Below are positions 10,973-19,311 of a stretch of 64,000 bases of DNA, in pieces. The translations under genes were made by a program, and so were the position numbers. Below the pieces are notes generated by a model, which saw only the letters and a list, made by a program, of their open reading frames with translations, had not been told where the DNA came from and did not search any database. Position 1 is the first letter of the stretch. Each line of letters opens with the position of its first letter. This stretch comes from Streptomyces sp. NBC_01439 (GTDB lineage: Bacteria; Actinomycetota; Actinomycetes; Streptomycetales; Streptomycetaceae): NCBI RefSeq assembly GCF_036227605.1, contig NZ_CP109487.1, forward strand, positions 5,758,501-5,822,500, written 5' to 3'.

Positions 10973-11986
10973 ATGCACGTGCTCCACACCCTGAGGCGCG
11001 CCGGCGCCGTCCTGCTGCTCGCCGCCGCCACGCTGTACGCGGCCCCCGCGCACCCCGCGGCCGCCGACGAGCCGGGCTGGACCGCCGAGCCCGCCGCCGG
11101 AGCCGCGGCCACCGTCCGCCCCTACTTCTACCTGGCCGGTGCCGCCGGCACCGTGCTGGAAGACCGCCTCGCCCTGGTCAACACCAGTGACCGGGAGCGC
11201 ACCATCACGCTGCGCGGGGCCGACGCGTACAACACGGCCGACGGCGCCTTCGCGGTCCGCCCGGCGGCGCCCGGCAGCGGGGCCACCGGGGCCACCGGGG
11301 CCGGTTCCTGGATCAGCTTCGGGGCCGCCGCCACCGTGAAGGTCCCGCCCCGCACCCGTGCCGTGGTCCCCTTCACCCTCACCGTGCCGCCCGCCTCCCC
11401 GCCCGGCGACCACCCCGCCGCCGTGATCGCCACCGAGGGCGGCCACGAGGTCGGAGTACGGGTCCACCTGCGGGTCGGCGGCCCCGCCCTGGCCGCCCTC
11501 ACGGTCGAGGACGTCGCCGTACGGGGCCGGGGCCCGGCCGCCGTCATCGCCTACACCCTCGTCAACCGCGGCAACGTGGCCCTCGCCCCCGACCTCCGGA
11601 TCAGCGCCGAGGCCCTCATCGGCGAGGTGTCCGACCCGCCCCGCGGCCGCACCCTGCCGGTGGAACTGCTCCCCGGCCAGCGGGTGGAGCTCACCGAGCC
11701 CTGGCCCGGCGCCCCGGCCTTCGACCGGGTCCGCGTCACCCTCACCGTGACGGCCCCCGGCGGCGCCCGCGCGGTGGCCACCGGCTCGCGCTGGCTCGTC
11801 CCCCGGGGCCTGGCGAGCTGGACCGGGGCCGGCCTGCTCTGCCTCGGCGCGGCCACCGCCGCCGCGCTGTACCTCGTACGCGGCCGGCGGCCCCGACCGG
11901 GACCGGACCCGGAGCCGCACGCGCCGTCCGCGGCCGGACCGACGACCCCTGCACCGCACCACGAACTGACGGGAGCCGCCAGGTGA
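10973..11986 (+). CDS. Secreted membrane-anchored protein resembling DUF916/WxL-locus proteins
   Basis: 337 residues with a signal peptide (1-31). An Ig-like domain follows (about 45-150; VRPYFYLAGAAGTVLEDRLALVNTSDRERTITLRGADAY, given here as consecutive landmarks of the beta strands), then a second beta domain (about 155-265). One C-terminal membrane helix (about 275-295) precedes a basic Pro-rich cytoplasmic tail. The arrangement and strand pattern resemble the DUF916 peptidoglycan-binding proteins found beside WxL proteins in Firmicutes. That resemblance is from memory, not a search. It lies 16 bp after the LPQTG gene and overlaps the next gene by 4 bp, so the products are probably made in fixed ratio and work together at the cell surface. 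Confidence 0.75.
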   Translation: MHVLHTLRRAGAVLLLAAATLYAAPAHPAAADEPGWTAEPAAGAAATVRPYFYLAGAAGTVLEDRLALVNTSDRERTITLRGADAYNTADGAFAVRPAAPGSGATGATGAGSWISFGAAATVKVPPRTRAVVPFTLTVPPASPPGDHPAAVIATEGGHEVGVRVHLRVGGPALAALTVEDVAVRGRGPAAVIAYTLVNRGNVALAPDLRISAEALIGEVSDPPRGRTLPVELLPGQRVELTEPWPGAPAFDRVRVTLTVTAPGGARAVATGSRWLVPRGLASWTGAGLLCLGAATAAALYLVRGRRPRPGPDPEPHAPSAAGPTTPAPHHELTGAAR

Positions 11987-13095
11987 GAAGAGTCGGAGCC
12001 CTGCTGGCCGCGGGGTTGGCGGTGTGCGCCCTCGCCCTGTTCCCCACGGGCCCGGCCGCGGCCGCCGAGGGCGAGCCGGCCGTGGCGCTCTCGCTCCAGG
12101 AGGCCGCCAAGGGCACCGGGATCACCGTCACCGGTACCGGCTGGCCGGCCAAGACGCTGGTGATGCTACTGGTCTGCGGCCAGAACATGATCGGCGGCAC
12201 CAACAGCTGCGCCAACGCCGACGGCGCCGCCGTCTCCGTCGGCGCCGACGGCCGCTTCACCGCCCAGCTGCCCGTGGTGGCACCGCCCAAGCCGTGCCCC
12301 TGCATCGTCAACGTCACCTCCGTCAACGGTGACCAGTCCACCGTCGCGACCCCCCTGAAGATCACCGACCACCCGGTCGCCGAGCTGCCCGCCGAATCCG
12401 GTACGGCCCGCCTCGCGATGCTCACCGGGGTCCGGCTGGAGGGCGAGGACGGGGTGCTGACCTGGTTCGGCGCCCCGCCCGCCCGGAAGTTCAAGGTCAC
12501 CGTCGGCAATCTCGGCCCGGTCCCGGTCAAGGACCCGGTCTTCCAGCTCGGCACCGCGCACGGGGTGTTCGCCCCGCTGTGGGAGGAGGCCCGCTGGAAG
12601 GGCACCATCCCGCCCGGCGGCAAGGCGGAGATCGCGCTCGACGTGGGCCTCGCCGCCGGCGCCCACGGCGACTACACGATCTCCCTCAAGTACGGCGAGA
12701 CCGTGGTGGCCACGCAGCCCTGGGGCGTGGACCGCCCGTACGGGGTGCTGCTCTTCTGGGGCCTGCTCCTGCTGGTGATCCCGGCCGCGGTCTTCCGCAT
12801 CGGCATGGCGATCGTCGACCGGGTGCGGCCGCGCGCCGCGCCCGCCGCCGGCCGCCACCGCGGTACGGGTCCCGCGGCCGCAGCCGCGGCGGCGGCCTCC
12901 GCCGTGACGGCCCGGCTGCCGAAGATCCCGGCCCTGCGGCCCCCGGAGCCGGCCCTGGGCCCCGACCGCCCGGAGCAGTCCCCCCAGACCACCACGGCGG
13001 TCCTGCCGTGGTTCACCCCGGACAGCACGCCGGGCACAGCACCACAGGCGTCCGCACCGTCTGAGAACCGTTCGACGACGAAGGGACATTCGTGA
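11983..13095 (+). CDS. Secreted beta-domain protein with one C-terminal membrane helix
   Basis: 370 residues, start GTG overlapping the previous gene. It has a signal peptide (1-28). An Ig/neocarzinostatin-like domain (about 32-130) contains Cys pairs (LLVCGQN, NSCAN, PCPCIVN). A second beta-rich domain (about 145-250) has the VGNLGPVPVKDPVFQLG pattern seen in proteins with extracellular Ig-like modules. A transmembrane segment (about 255-280, VLLFWGLLLLVIPAAVF) precedes a basic, Pro/Ala-rich cytoplasmic tail. No catalytic motif. Placed third in the surface operon, it is likely an envelope partner of the DUF916-like protein and the sortase substrates. The family name is uncertain. Confidence 0.75.
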   Translation: MRRVGALLAAGLAVCALALFPTGPAAAAEGEPAVALSLQEAAKGTGITVTGTGWPAKTLVMLLVCGQNMIGGTNSCANADGAAVSVGADGRFTAQLPVVAPPKPCPCIVNVTSVNGDQSTVATPLKITDHPVAELPAESGTARLAMLTGVRLEGEDGVLTWFGAPPARKFKVTVGNLGPVPVKDPVFQLGTAHGVFAPLWEEARWKGTIPPGGKAEIALDVGLAAGAHGDYTISLKYGETVVATQPWGVDRPYGVLLFWGLLLLVIPAAVFRIGMAIVDRVRPRAAPAAGRHRGTGPAAAAAAAASAVTARLPKIPALRPPEPALGPDRPEQSPQTTTAVLPWFTPDSTPGTAPQASAPSENRSTTKGHS

Positions 13096-14423
13096 AAACC
13101 CAACGGAGGGTGAGCGCGGCCGTGATCGCGCTGATGCTCGGCGGCGCCGGTATCGCCATCGGAGCCACTCCCGCCCAGGCCGCGGAGACCAAGTTCAACG
13201 TCAAGTGCGTTCCCCCGGCCGGGGGCGGTAGTCCGGTGGAGGGGGAGACCACCGCCAAGGTCACCGCTCCCGCCTCGGCGAAGGTCGGCGACGAGGTCGA
13301 CGTGTCCTGGGAGACGGTGAAGCCGGCCTCGAACAACACGGACCTGATGGACATCCCGCAGGACGCGGTCCAGCCCACGGGCTGGATCACCGTGGGCGGC
13401 GGTGGCGGTGAGCTGAAGGTCGTCGGGGAGAAGAAGAACCCGCCGATCCCGAAGAAGGCGCCCATGGTGATGTCCGTGATGAAGGGAAAGCTGAAGCTCA
13501 CCAAGGCCGGGAAGATCACGCTGACCCCCGGCAAGTACGACGTGGCCGTCACCTTCTCCTTCGGCACCTTCGTCACCAAGTGCGCCCCGACCGGCAGCGT
13601 GGGCGTCGGGGCCACCATCGACGTGGCGGCCGGCTCCAGCGGCGGGACGACGACCGGTGGCACCACCTCGGGGGGCTCCACGACCACCGGCGGCTCCACC
13701 ACCTCGGGCGGTTCCACGACCACCGGCGGTTCCACCACCACTTCGGGCGGATCGGCTTCGGGCGGTTCCGCCTCCGGCGGCGGGGGCGGCCAGACCGACT
13801 TCCCCGGCAAGGCGGTCGAGGTGGCCTTCGACTGCGGTCCGGTCGTCCCGGGGGGCATCAAGACCCCGGTCACCATCAACGCGAAGAAGAACGGCGGCAG
13901 CTACGACCTGACGGTCAAGACCGCCAAGGGTGCGATGGCGGCGCCCATGGCCCTGCCCGCGGGAGCGCTCAAGCCCTCGATGGACGTGAAGCTCGGCGGG
14001 GCGGACAGCGGCACGGTCAAGGTCTCCGGCCCGGCCAACGCGGAGCCGATCCCGGACAAGGCCCCGGTCAGCCTCAGCGACATGACGGGCACCTACAAGC
14101 CCGGCAAGAGCGGCAAGGTGACGCTGAGCCCGGACCAGCTGACGATCGACGTCACGATGGCCCCCGGCGCCACCCCGATCAACGTCCCCTGCAAGGCGAC
14201 GAGCAGCGGGGTCTCGCTGGAACTGGACACCGCCGCACAGCCGGGGGGCTCCGGCTCCTCGACGAGCACCACCGGCAGCGCCACCTCGGGCGGCCTCGCC
14301 GAGACCGGCGCGGAGGACGAGGGCGGGATCAAGGCCCTGGCCCTGGTCGCCGGCACGGTGATCCTGCTCGGCGGCGCGGTGTTCACCTTCACCCCGTGGC
14401 GCCGCCTGCGCGGCACCCGCTGA
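13092..14423 (+). CDS. Secreted surface protein with Gly/Ser/Thr repeat linker and LAXTG sorting signal
   Basis: 443 residues, GTG start overlapping the previous stop. It has a signal peptide (1-30). Domain 1 (about 35-180) carries cysteines NVKCVPP and VTKCAPTG. A low-complexity linker of GGSTTTGGSTTSGG type spans about 182-232. Domain 2 (about 235-375), with VAFDCGPV and INVPCKAT, is homologous to the single domain of the first operon gene. The end reads LAETGAEDE, hydrophobic helix, RRLRGTR: a sorting signal of the LAXTG type used by class E sortases of Streptomyces. Together with the LPQTG product upstream it gives the operon two covalently attachable wall proteins. No sortase gene is in the window. 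Confidence 0.85.
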   Translation: MKTQRRVSAAVIALMLGGAGIAIGATPAQAAETKFNVKCVPPAGGGSPVEGETTAKVTAPASAKVGDEVDVSWETVKPASNNTDLMDIPQDAVQPTGWITVGGGGGELKVVGEKKNPPIPKKAPMVMSVMKGKLKLTKAGKITLTPGKYDVAVTFSFGTFVTKCAPTGSVGVGATIDVAAGSSGGTTTGGTTSGGSTTTGGSTTSGGSTTTGGSTTTSGGSASGGSASGGGGGQTDFPGKAVEVAFDCGPVVPGGIKTPVTINAKKNGGSYDLTVKTAKGAMAAPMALPAGALKPSMDVKLGGADSGTVKVSGPANAEPIPDKAPVSLSDMTGTYKPGKSGKVTLSPDQLTIDVTMAPGATPINVPCKATSSGVSLELDTAAQPGGSGSSTSTTGSATSGGLAETGAEDEGGIKALALVAGTVILLGGAVFTFTPWRRLRGTR

Positions 14424-14678
14424 CCGACGAGAAGCCACCGTCGAGCGACCGTGCGCGTCCTGGCTCTGATGCCGGGGCGCGCACGGCTTTCGGACGGCGC
14501 GCCCGCACAGCGCCGTTCGTTCTCCCTTCCCCCCTTCGGGGAGGCAGTTCCCGCCGACTGGCGGATACCGGTTCTCCCACGGTCCGGCGAAGATCGGCGA
14601 GCGACCTCCTGGCGGGCGGGCGCGAGCCCGACCGGCGCGCGGTCGGCTCCTGCTTCACATCGGAGAACGGACAGTCCC

Positions 14679-15020
14679 ATGAAGTTGAAATTCGCCGTCG
14701 CGACGCTGGCCGTCGCCTCGGCCCTGAGTGTGCTCGGAGCGCCGGCGGTCTCCGCGGCCGCTGCCGGCGGCGGTTGCAGGACGACCGCGGAACTGGACGG
14801 CATGGGCCGCCCGAATGCCACGTCCAGGTGCACCGGACGCTTCGCCTCCGGTGCGCAGCACCGCGCGAAGATCATCTGCGACATGGTGCAGGGTGCCCGC
14901 GAACACGTGGTGCGCCGGACCTACCGCAGCGACTGGGCCCCCACCGGCTCGGCCGCCTCGGTCCGCTGCGGGTCCAAGTCCTTCCTCGTCGGATTCGGCT
15001 CCGAGGTGCGGGGCGCCTGA
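14679..15020 (+). CDS. Small secreted protein with four cysteines, function unknown
   Basis: 113 residues from the ATG at 14679, preceded by CGGAGAAC. A signal peptide MKLKFAVATLAVASALSVLG..VSA (about 1-26) leads to an ~85-residue mature protein. It has four cysteines (GGGCRTT, TSRCTGR, KIICDMV, VRCGSK), enough for two disulfides. No family was recognised. An upstream frame stays open to 14451, but the signal peptide fixes the start. The 255-bp gap before it (14424-14678) holds a hairpin CCTTCCCC..GGGGAGG at about 14526-14544 that may end the surface operon. A strong terminator follows. Confidence 0.75.
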   Translation: MKLKFAVATLAVASALSVLGAPAVSAAAAGGGCRTTAELDGMGRPNATSRCTGRFASGAQHRAKIICDMVQGAREHVVRRTYRSDWAPTGSAASVRCGSKSFLVGFGSEVRGA

Positions 15021-15052
15021 TTCCACGGCGCCGTTGGAGGGCCCCGAACACC

Positions 15053-15092
15053 GCGACGGCCCGGCACGCCGGAAGGCGTGCCGGGCCGTCGC
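15053..15092. terminator. Bidirectional intrinsic terminator
   Basis: A perfect 18-bp stem (GCGACGGCCCGGCACGCC paired with its complement) around the loop GGAA lies between the convergent small secreted protein and POT transporter genes. There is no long T-run, as is usual in Streptomyces. Confidence 0.8.
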
Positions 15093-15109
15093 CCGCGTGG
15101 AGGCGTGCG

Positions 15110-16636
15110 TCAGCGCACCTCGCCCATGAGCGTCTTGACGTTCCTGCGGTACATGAAGACCGCGAGAGCCGCCAGGCAGGCGAGGGTGGCCTCGATCGCG
15201 ACCGCTCCGGTGCCGTTGAGGTCCACACCGAACACGGCGGGGTCGGAGAGCAGGCTCGTGATGGAGTCGCCGGCGGTGACCGCCAGGAACCACACGCCCA
15301 TCATCTGGGAGGCGTACTTGGCCGGGGCCATCTTCGTGGTGACCGACAGACCCACCGGGGAGAGGCACAGCTCGCCCACCGTGTGGATCAGGTAGATGCC
15401 GACCAGCCACATCGGGCTTACCGACTGGCCGCCTGCGGCCATGCCGAGCGGCACCAGGAAGAAGAAGAACGAGACCGAGATGATGAACAGCGCCATCGCG
15501 AACTTGCCGACCGTCGAGGGCTCCTTGCCCTTGCGGTTCAGCCACATCCAGATCCATGCCATGATCGGGGCCAGGCACATGATGAAGAGCGGGTTCAGCG
15601 ACTGGTACCAGGACGAGGGGAACTCGAAGCCGAGCAGCGAGCCGGAAGCCTTGGTCTCACCGAAGGACTGGACGGTCGAGGCGCCCTGGTCGTAGATCAT
15701 CCAGAAGACGGCGGCGGCGAGGAAGAACCAGATGTAACCGGTCATCTTCGACTGCTCGGTCCGGTCGAGGTCCTTGTCCCGCTTGATGCGGATCAGCACA
15801 ACGGTCGGGACGATCAGACCGATCAGGGTCAGCGGGATGGTCGCCCACGCCTTGGTGAACATGCCTGCCATGCCCACGGCGGTGTAGAACACGGCCACGA
15901 TCGCGACCGCGATGACGATCTTGCGGATCCAGGCGGTGCGCTCTCCGGCCGACAGCGGCTTCGGGACGACGGAGCTGACCGGGTTCAGGTTCTTGGTGCC
16001 CAGCAGGAAGGCGACCAGACCGATGCCCATGCCGACCGCGGCCAGCGCGAAGCCGAGGTGCCAGTTGACCTTCTGGCCGACGGTGCCGATGATCAGCGGC
16101 GCGAAGAAGGCACCCGCGTTGATGCCCATGTAGAAGATGGTGAAGCCACCGTCACGGCGCGGGTCGTTCGCGTCCTTGTAGAGCTGGCCGACCATCGTGG
16201 AGATGTTGGCCTTCAGCAGACCGGAGCCCACGGCCACCAGGGCCAGACCGATGAAGAAGGTCCCGCCGCCCGGAAGGGCGAGGACGATGTGGCCGCACAT
16301 GATCGTCACGGCCGCGATCGTCACGGTCTTGCGGGGGCCCCAGACACGGTCGCCCAGCCACCCGCCCGGCAGGGCGAGGAGGTAGACCATGGAGACGTAG
16401 ATGGAGAACACGGTGATCGCCGTGCCCTCGTCCATCCCTATGCCGCCCGCCAGGCTGCCCTTCTTGGCGTCCGGGCCACCTGAGAGCAGGTAGACGAGGA
16501 GGAGGGCCTTCATGCCGTAGAAGCTGAAGCGCTCCCACATCTCGGTCATGAACAGAGTGGCCAGGCCACGGGGGTGGCCGAAGAAGGTCTTCTCGGCGGA
16601 CGGATCCGCCGACTCCTTCATCAGGCTGGAAGCCAT
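15110..16636 (-). CDS. Proton-coupled oligopeptide transporter (POT/PTR family)
   Basis: 508 residues from the ATG at 16636, chosen because AAGGA lies just upstream and the family N-terminus (FFGHPRGLATLFMTEMWERFSFYGM) follows. About 14 membrane helices. The POT signature ExxERFxxY reads EMWERFSFYG (about residues 33-42), and the second signature region FFIGLALVAVGSGLLKANI lies near 120. It imports di- and tripeptides with protons. It is divergent from the two-component system across a 497-bp gap and convergent with the small secreted protein. Confidence 0.92.
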   Translation of the reverse strand: MASSLMKESADPSAEKTFFGHPRGLATLFMTEMWERFSFYGMKALLLVYLLSGGPDAKKGSLAGGIGMDEGTAITVFSIYVSMVYLLALPGGWLGDRVWGPRKTVTIAAVTIMCGHIVLALPGGGTFFIGLALVAVGSGLLKANISTMVGQLYKDANDPRRDGGFTIFYMGINAGAFFAPLIIGTVGQKVNWHLGFALAAVGMGIGLVAFLLGTKNLNPVSSVVPKPLSAGERTAWIRKIVIAVAIVAVFYTAVGMAGMFTKAWATIPLTLIGLIVPTVVLIRIKRDKDLDRTEQSKMTGYIWFFLAAAVFWMIYDQGASTVQSFGETKASGSLLGFEFPSSWYQSLNPLFIMCLAPIMAWIWMWLNRKGKEPSTVGKFAMALFIISVSFFFFLVPLGMAAGGQSVSPMWLVGIYLIHTVGELCLSPVGLSVTTKMAPAKYASQMMGVWFLAVTAGDSITSLLSDPAVFGVDLNGTGAVAIEATLACLAALAVFMYRRNVKTLMGEVR

Positions 16637-17133
16637 GGTCGATCCTTGCTTGCTCGGGACGCATCGGCTTCGTGAGCTCATCCGCGCCCGGTGGGGGGTG
16701 GCCGGCACCGGCGGACGGATCTCCCACCCCACGCCTCGGGGCCCGCCCCACGGGGATGGGGGGGGCGGAAGGGCATCCGTCACCGGGATCCGCGCCCTCC
16801 CGCGCAGTCATCGCGCGAGGGCCCGGCCAACAGGTCGTTCACTGCCGTCAAGACGGGCCGGGCGGGCCCCAGGGGACCGCCCGTCCGGTTCCGGACAGAA
16901 ATAGAGACCTTCGTGCCGCTTTTCGGCACAAAGGTCCCTGAGGTATTGCATCAGGCGTCTCGCCACCATACGACACGACACTGCGGCATATGAAAGGACT
17001 TGAGAGATGGATCACAAGGCGCGTCGGGAACCGTTCGACATATTCGAAGGCGCTTAGTAGTTCATAAGCCCAGATAGAGAGGGGGCTTCCCGGGGGCCTC
17101 TGGTTTCAGCCGCCGCGGACTACCATCACCCAC
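16637..17133. other. Long divergent intergenic region with one strong hairpin
   Basis: 497 bp without a supportable gene. It must hold promoters for the POT gene (leftward) and the response regulator (rightward). The clearest structure is the hairpin at 16906-16936: GACCTTCGTGCCG paired with CGGCACAAAGGTC around CTTTT, one mismatch. An AT-richer stretch (16940-17075) is a likely promoter area. Short ORFs here lack ribosome sites and coding bias. Confidence 0.5.
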
Positions 17134-17811
17134 ATGACGCGTGTACTGCTCGCCGAGGACGACGCATCCATCTCAGAACCCCTGGCCCGCGCCCTGCGCC
17201 GGGAAGGGTACGAGGTCGAGGTCCGGGAGGACGGCCCCACCGCCCTGGACGCGGGACTGCAGGGCGGCGTCGACCTCGTCGTCCTCGACCTGGGCCTGCC
17301 GGGCATGGACGGCCTGGAGGTGGCCCGCCGGCTGCGCGCCGAGGGCCACGGCTTCCCGATCCTGGTCCTCACCGCCCGGGCGGACGAGGTCGACACGGTC
17401 GTCGGCCTGGACGCCGGCGCCGACGACTACGTGACCAAGCCCTTCCGGCTGGCCGAACTGCTCGCCCGGGTCCGGGCCCTGCTCCGGCGCGGTGCCACCG
17501 AGGCCGTCCAGCCCCCCGCCACCCACGGCGTGCGGATCGACGTCGAATCGCACCGGGCCTGGATGGGGGAGGAGGAGCTCCAGCTCACGGCCAAGGAGTT
17601 CGACCTGCTGCGGGTCCTGGTCCGCGACGCGGGCCGGGTCGTCACCCGCGACCAACTCATGCGCGAGGTCTGGGACACCACCTGGTGGTCCTCCACCAAG
17701 ACCCTCGACATGCACATCTCCTGGTTGCGCAAGAAGCTGGGCGACGACGCCGCCAACCCCCGCTACATCGCCACCGTGCGGGGCGTCGGTTTCCGCTTCG
17801 AGAAGAGCTGA
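17134..17811 (+). CDS. OmpR-family response regulator
   Basis: 225 residues: a receiver domain (about 1-120) with acidic pocket (E8, D9, D10) and phospho-acceptor D52 in VVLDLGLPGMDG, Thr (LTARA) and Lys (TKPF) switch residues. A winged-helix DNA-binding domain follows (about 130-225), ending in the RGVGFRF motif. It forms an operon with the sensor kinase 38 bp downstream. By memory of gene order this pair corresponds to the system next to the POT transporter in S. coelicolor; the stimulus is unknown. Confidence 0.95.
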   Translation: MTRVLLAEDDASISEPLARALRREGYEVEVREDGPTALDAGLQGGVDLVVLDLGLPGMDGLEVARRLRAEGHGFPILVLTARADEVDTVVGLDAGADDYVTKPFRLAELLARVRALLRRGATEAVQPPATHGVRIDVESHRAWMGEEELQLTAKEFDLLRVLVRDAGRVVTRDQLMREVWDTTWWSSTKTLDMHISWLRKKLGDDAANPRYIATVRGVGFRFEKS

Positions 17812-17849
17812 CCGCCTCCTCCGCCCCCACCTGGGGCATGCTCTAGGGC

Positions 17850-19115
17850 ATGCGCCGCCGCCTCATCAACTCCACGCTCGCCGTGGTGCTCGTCGTGATC
17901 GCCGTCTTCGGGGTCTCCCTCGTCATCGTGGAGACCCGGACCATCACCAGCAGCGCCCAGGACCGCATTGAGTCCGAGGCGCTGCGGCTCGTGGGCATCG
18001 TCGAGGCGAACGTCCTCGAGAAGAAGCCGATCGACCCCGTGGCCCTCGGCGAGCAGCTGGACGCCGGCCACCACGCGCGGATCACCGTCCCCGGCCAGCC
18101 GGCCGTGGACGTGGGCACCCCGATCCCCGAGAGCGTGATCCGCGGCACCGCCCGCGGGGAGCAGGGCGAGGTCGTGGTCGTCGAGGAATCCCGCTCGACC
18201 GTGACCCGCGAGGTCGGGCGGACCCTGGCCGTGGTCGGCGCGGTGGCCCTGCTGGCCGTCGTGGCGGCCGTGCTGCTCGCCGTACGGCAGGCCAACCGGC
18301 TGGCCTCCCCGCTCACCGACCTGGCCGAGACGGCGGAGCGGCTCGGATCGGGCGACCCGCGGCCCCGGCACAAGCGGTACGGGGTTCCCGAGCTCGACCG
18401 GGTCGCGGACGTGCTGGACTCCAGCGCCGAGCGGATCGGCCGGATGCTGACGGCCGAGCGGCGCCTGGCCGCGGACGCCTCCCACCAGCTGCGCACCCCG
18501 CTCACCGCCCTCTCCATGCGGCTGGAGGAGATCACGGTCACCGACGACCTGGCGACCGTGCGGGAGGAGGCGACGATCGCCCTGACCCAGGTGGAGCGGC
18601 TCACGGACGTGGTGCAGCGGCTGCTCACGAACTCGCGGGACCCGCGGACCGGCTCGGCGGTCCCCTTCGACCTGGACGAGGTCGTCAAGCAGCAGGTCGA
18701 GGAGTGGCGGCCGGCCTACCGCAGCGCGGGCCGGGCCATCGTGCGCTCCGGACGGCAGGGCGTACGGGCCGTCGGCACCCCGGGCGCGGTCTCGCAGGTG
18801 CTGGCCACCCTGGTGGAGAACGCCCTGATGCACGGCGGCGGCACGGTCGCGCTGCGCACCCGGGTGATCGGCAACCAGGCGGTGCTGGAGGTCACGGACG
18901 AGGGACCGGGCGTCCCGCCGGACCTCGGCAACCGGATCTTCGAGCGGGCCATCAGCGGCCGCAACTCCACCGGGATCGGCCTCGCAGTGGCCCGGGACCT
19001 CGCGGAGGCGGACGGCGGACGCCTGGAACTGCTCCAGACGCAGCCACCGGTCTTCGCGCTGTTCCTCAGCCGGACGGCCCCGGAACGGGCCGAACCGCAG
19101 GCCACGGTCCGCTAG
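17850..19115 (+). CDS. Sensor histidine kinase, partner of the upstream response regulator
   Basis: 421 residues. Membrane helix 1 (about 8-28), a short extracytoplasmic sensor (about 30-125), helix 2 (about 128-150) and a HAMP domain (about 150-205) are followed by the H-box DASHQLRTPLTALSM with the phosphorylated histidine at about 212. The ATPase domain has an N-box (VENALMHGGG), G1 (DEGPGVPPD) and G2 (GRNSTGIGLAVAR). All catalytic motifs look intact. The ORF ends just 2 bp before the left CTAG of a MITE; the stop codon TAG (19113-19115) is intact. Confidence 0.95.
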   Translation: MRRRLINSTLAVVLVVIAVFGVSLVIVETRTITSSAQDRIESEALRLVGIVEANVLEKKPIDPVALGEQLDAGHHARITVPGQPAVDVGTPIPESVIRGTARGEQGEVVVVEESRSTVTREVGRTLAVVGAVALLAVVAAVLLAVRQANRLASPLTDLAETAERLGSGDPRPRHKRYGVPELDRVADVLDSSAERIGRMLTAERRLAADASHQLRTPLTALSMRLEEITVTDDLATVREEATIALTQVERLTDVVQRLLTNSRDPRTGSAVPFDLDEVVKQQVEEWRPAYRSAGRAIVRSGRQGVRAVGTPGAVSQVLATLVENALMHGGGTVALRTRVIGNQAVLEVTDEGPGVPPDLGNRIFERAISGRNSTGIGLAVARDLAEADGGRLELLQTQPPVFALFLSRTAPERAEPQATVR

Positions 19116-19117
19116 GC

Positions 19118-19311
19118 CTAGGCCCTGTCGTCAAAGTCCCTCCCCCAGCTACCGCTGGGAGGTGCCCCCGGGCCCGCGACGCCCGGCACCGCACCTCGCC
19201 GCGTTGTCGGGGCACCCAAGTACGTCCAGTACTCGGGCGCCCCTCCGCCTTGCGATGCACGGCACCGGACGCCGCGGGCCTGACCGGCGCTACTTTGACG
19301 ACAGGACCTAG
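19118..19311. mobile_element. MITE (186 bp) with CTAG target-site duplications
   Basis: Terminal inverted repeats GCCCTGTCGTCAAAGT (19122-19137) and ACTTTGACGACAGGAC (19292-19307) differ by one base when paired. CTAG flanks both ends (19118-19121 and 19308-19311). There is no coding capacity; the interior is GC-rich with short palindromes. The CTAG duplication suits mobilisation by an IS5-group transposase acting in trans, which is an inference. The element sits between the kinase stop codon and the IS. Confidence 0.75.

Noticed and set aside
14424..14678. Possible c-di-AMP or other riboswitch before the small secreted protein
   Set aside because: Hairpins are present, but none of the conserved c-di-AMP riboswitch sequences was recognised; the region also serves as the end of the preceding operon.
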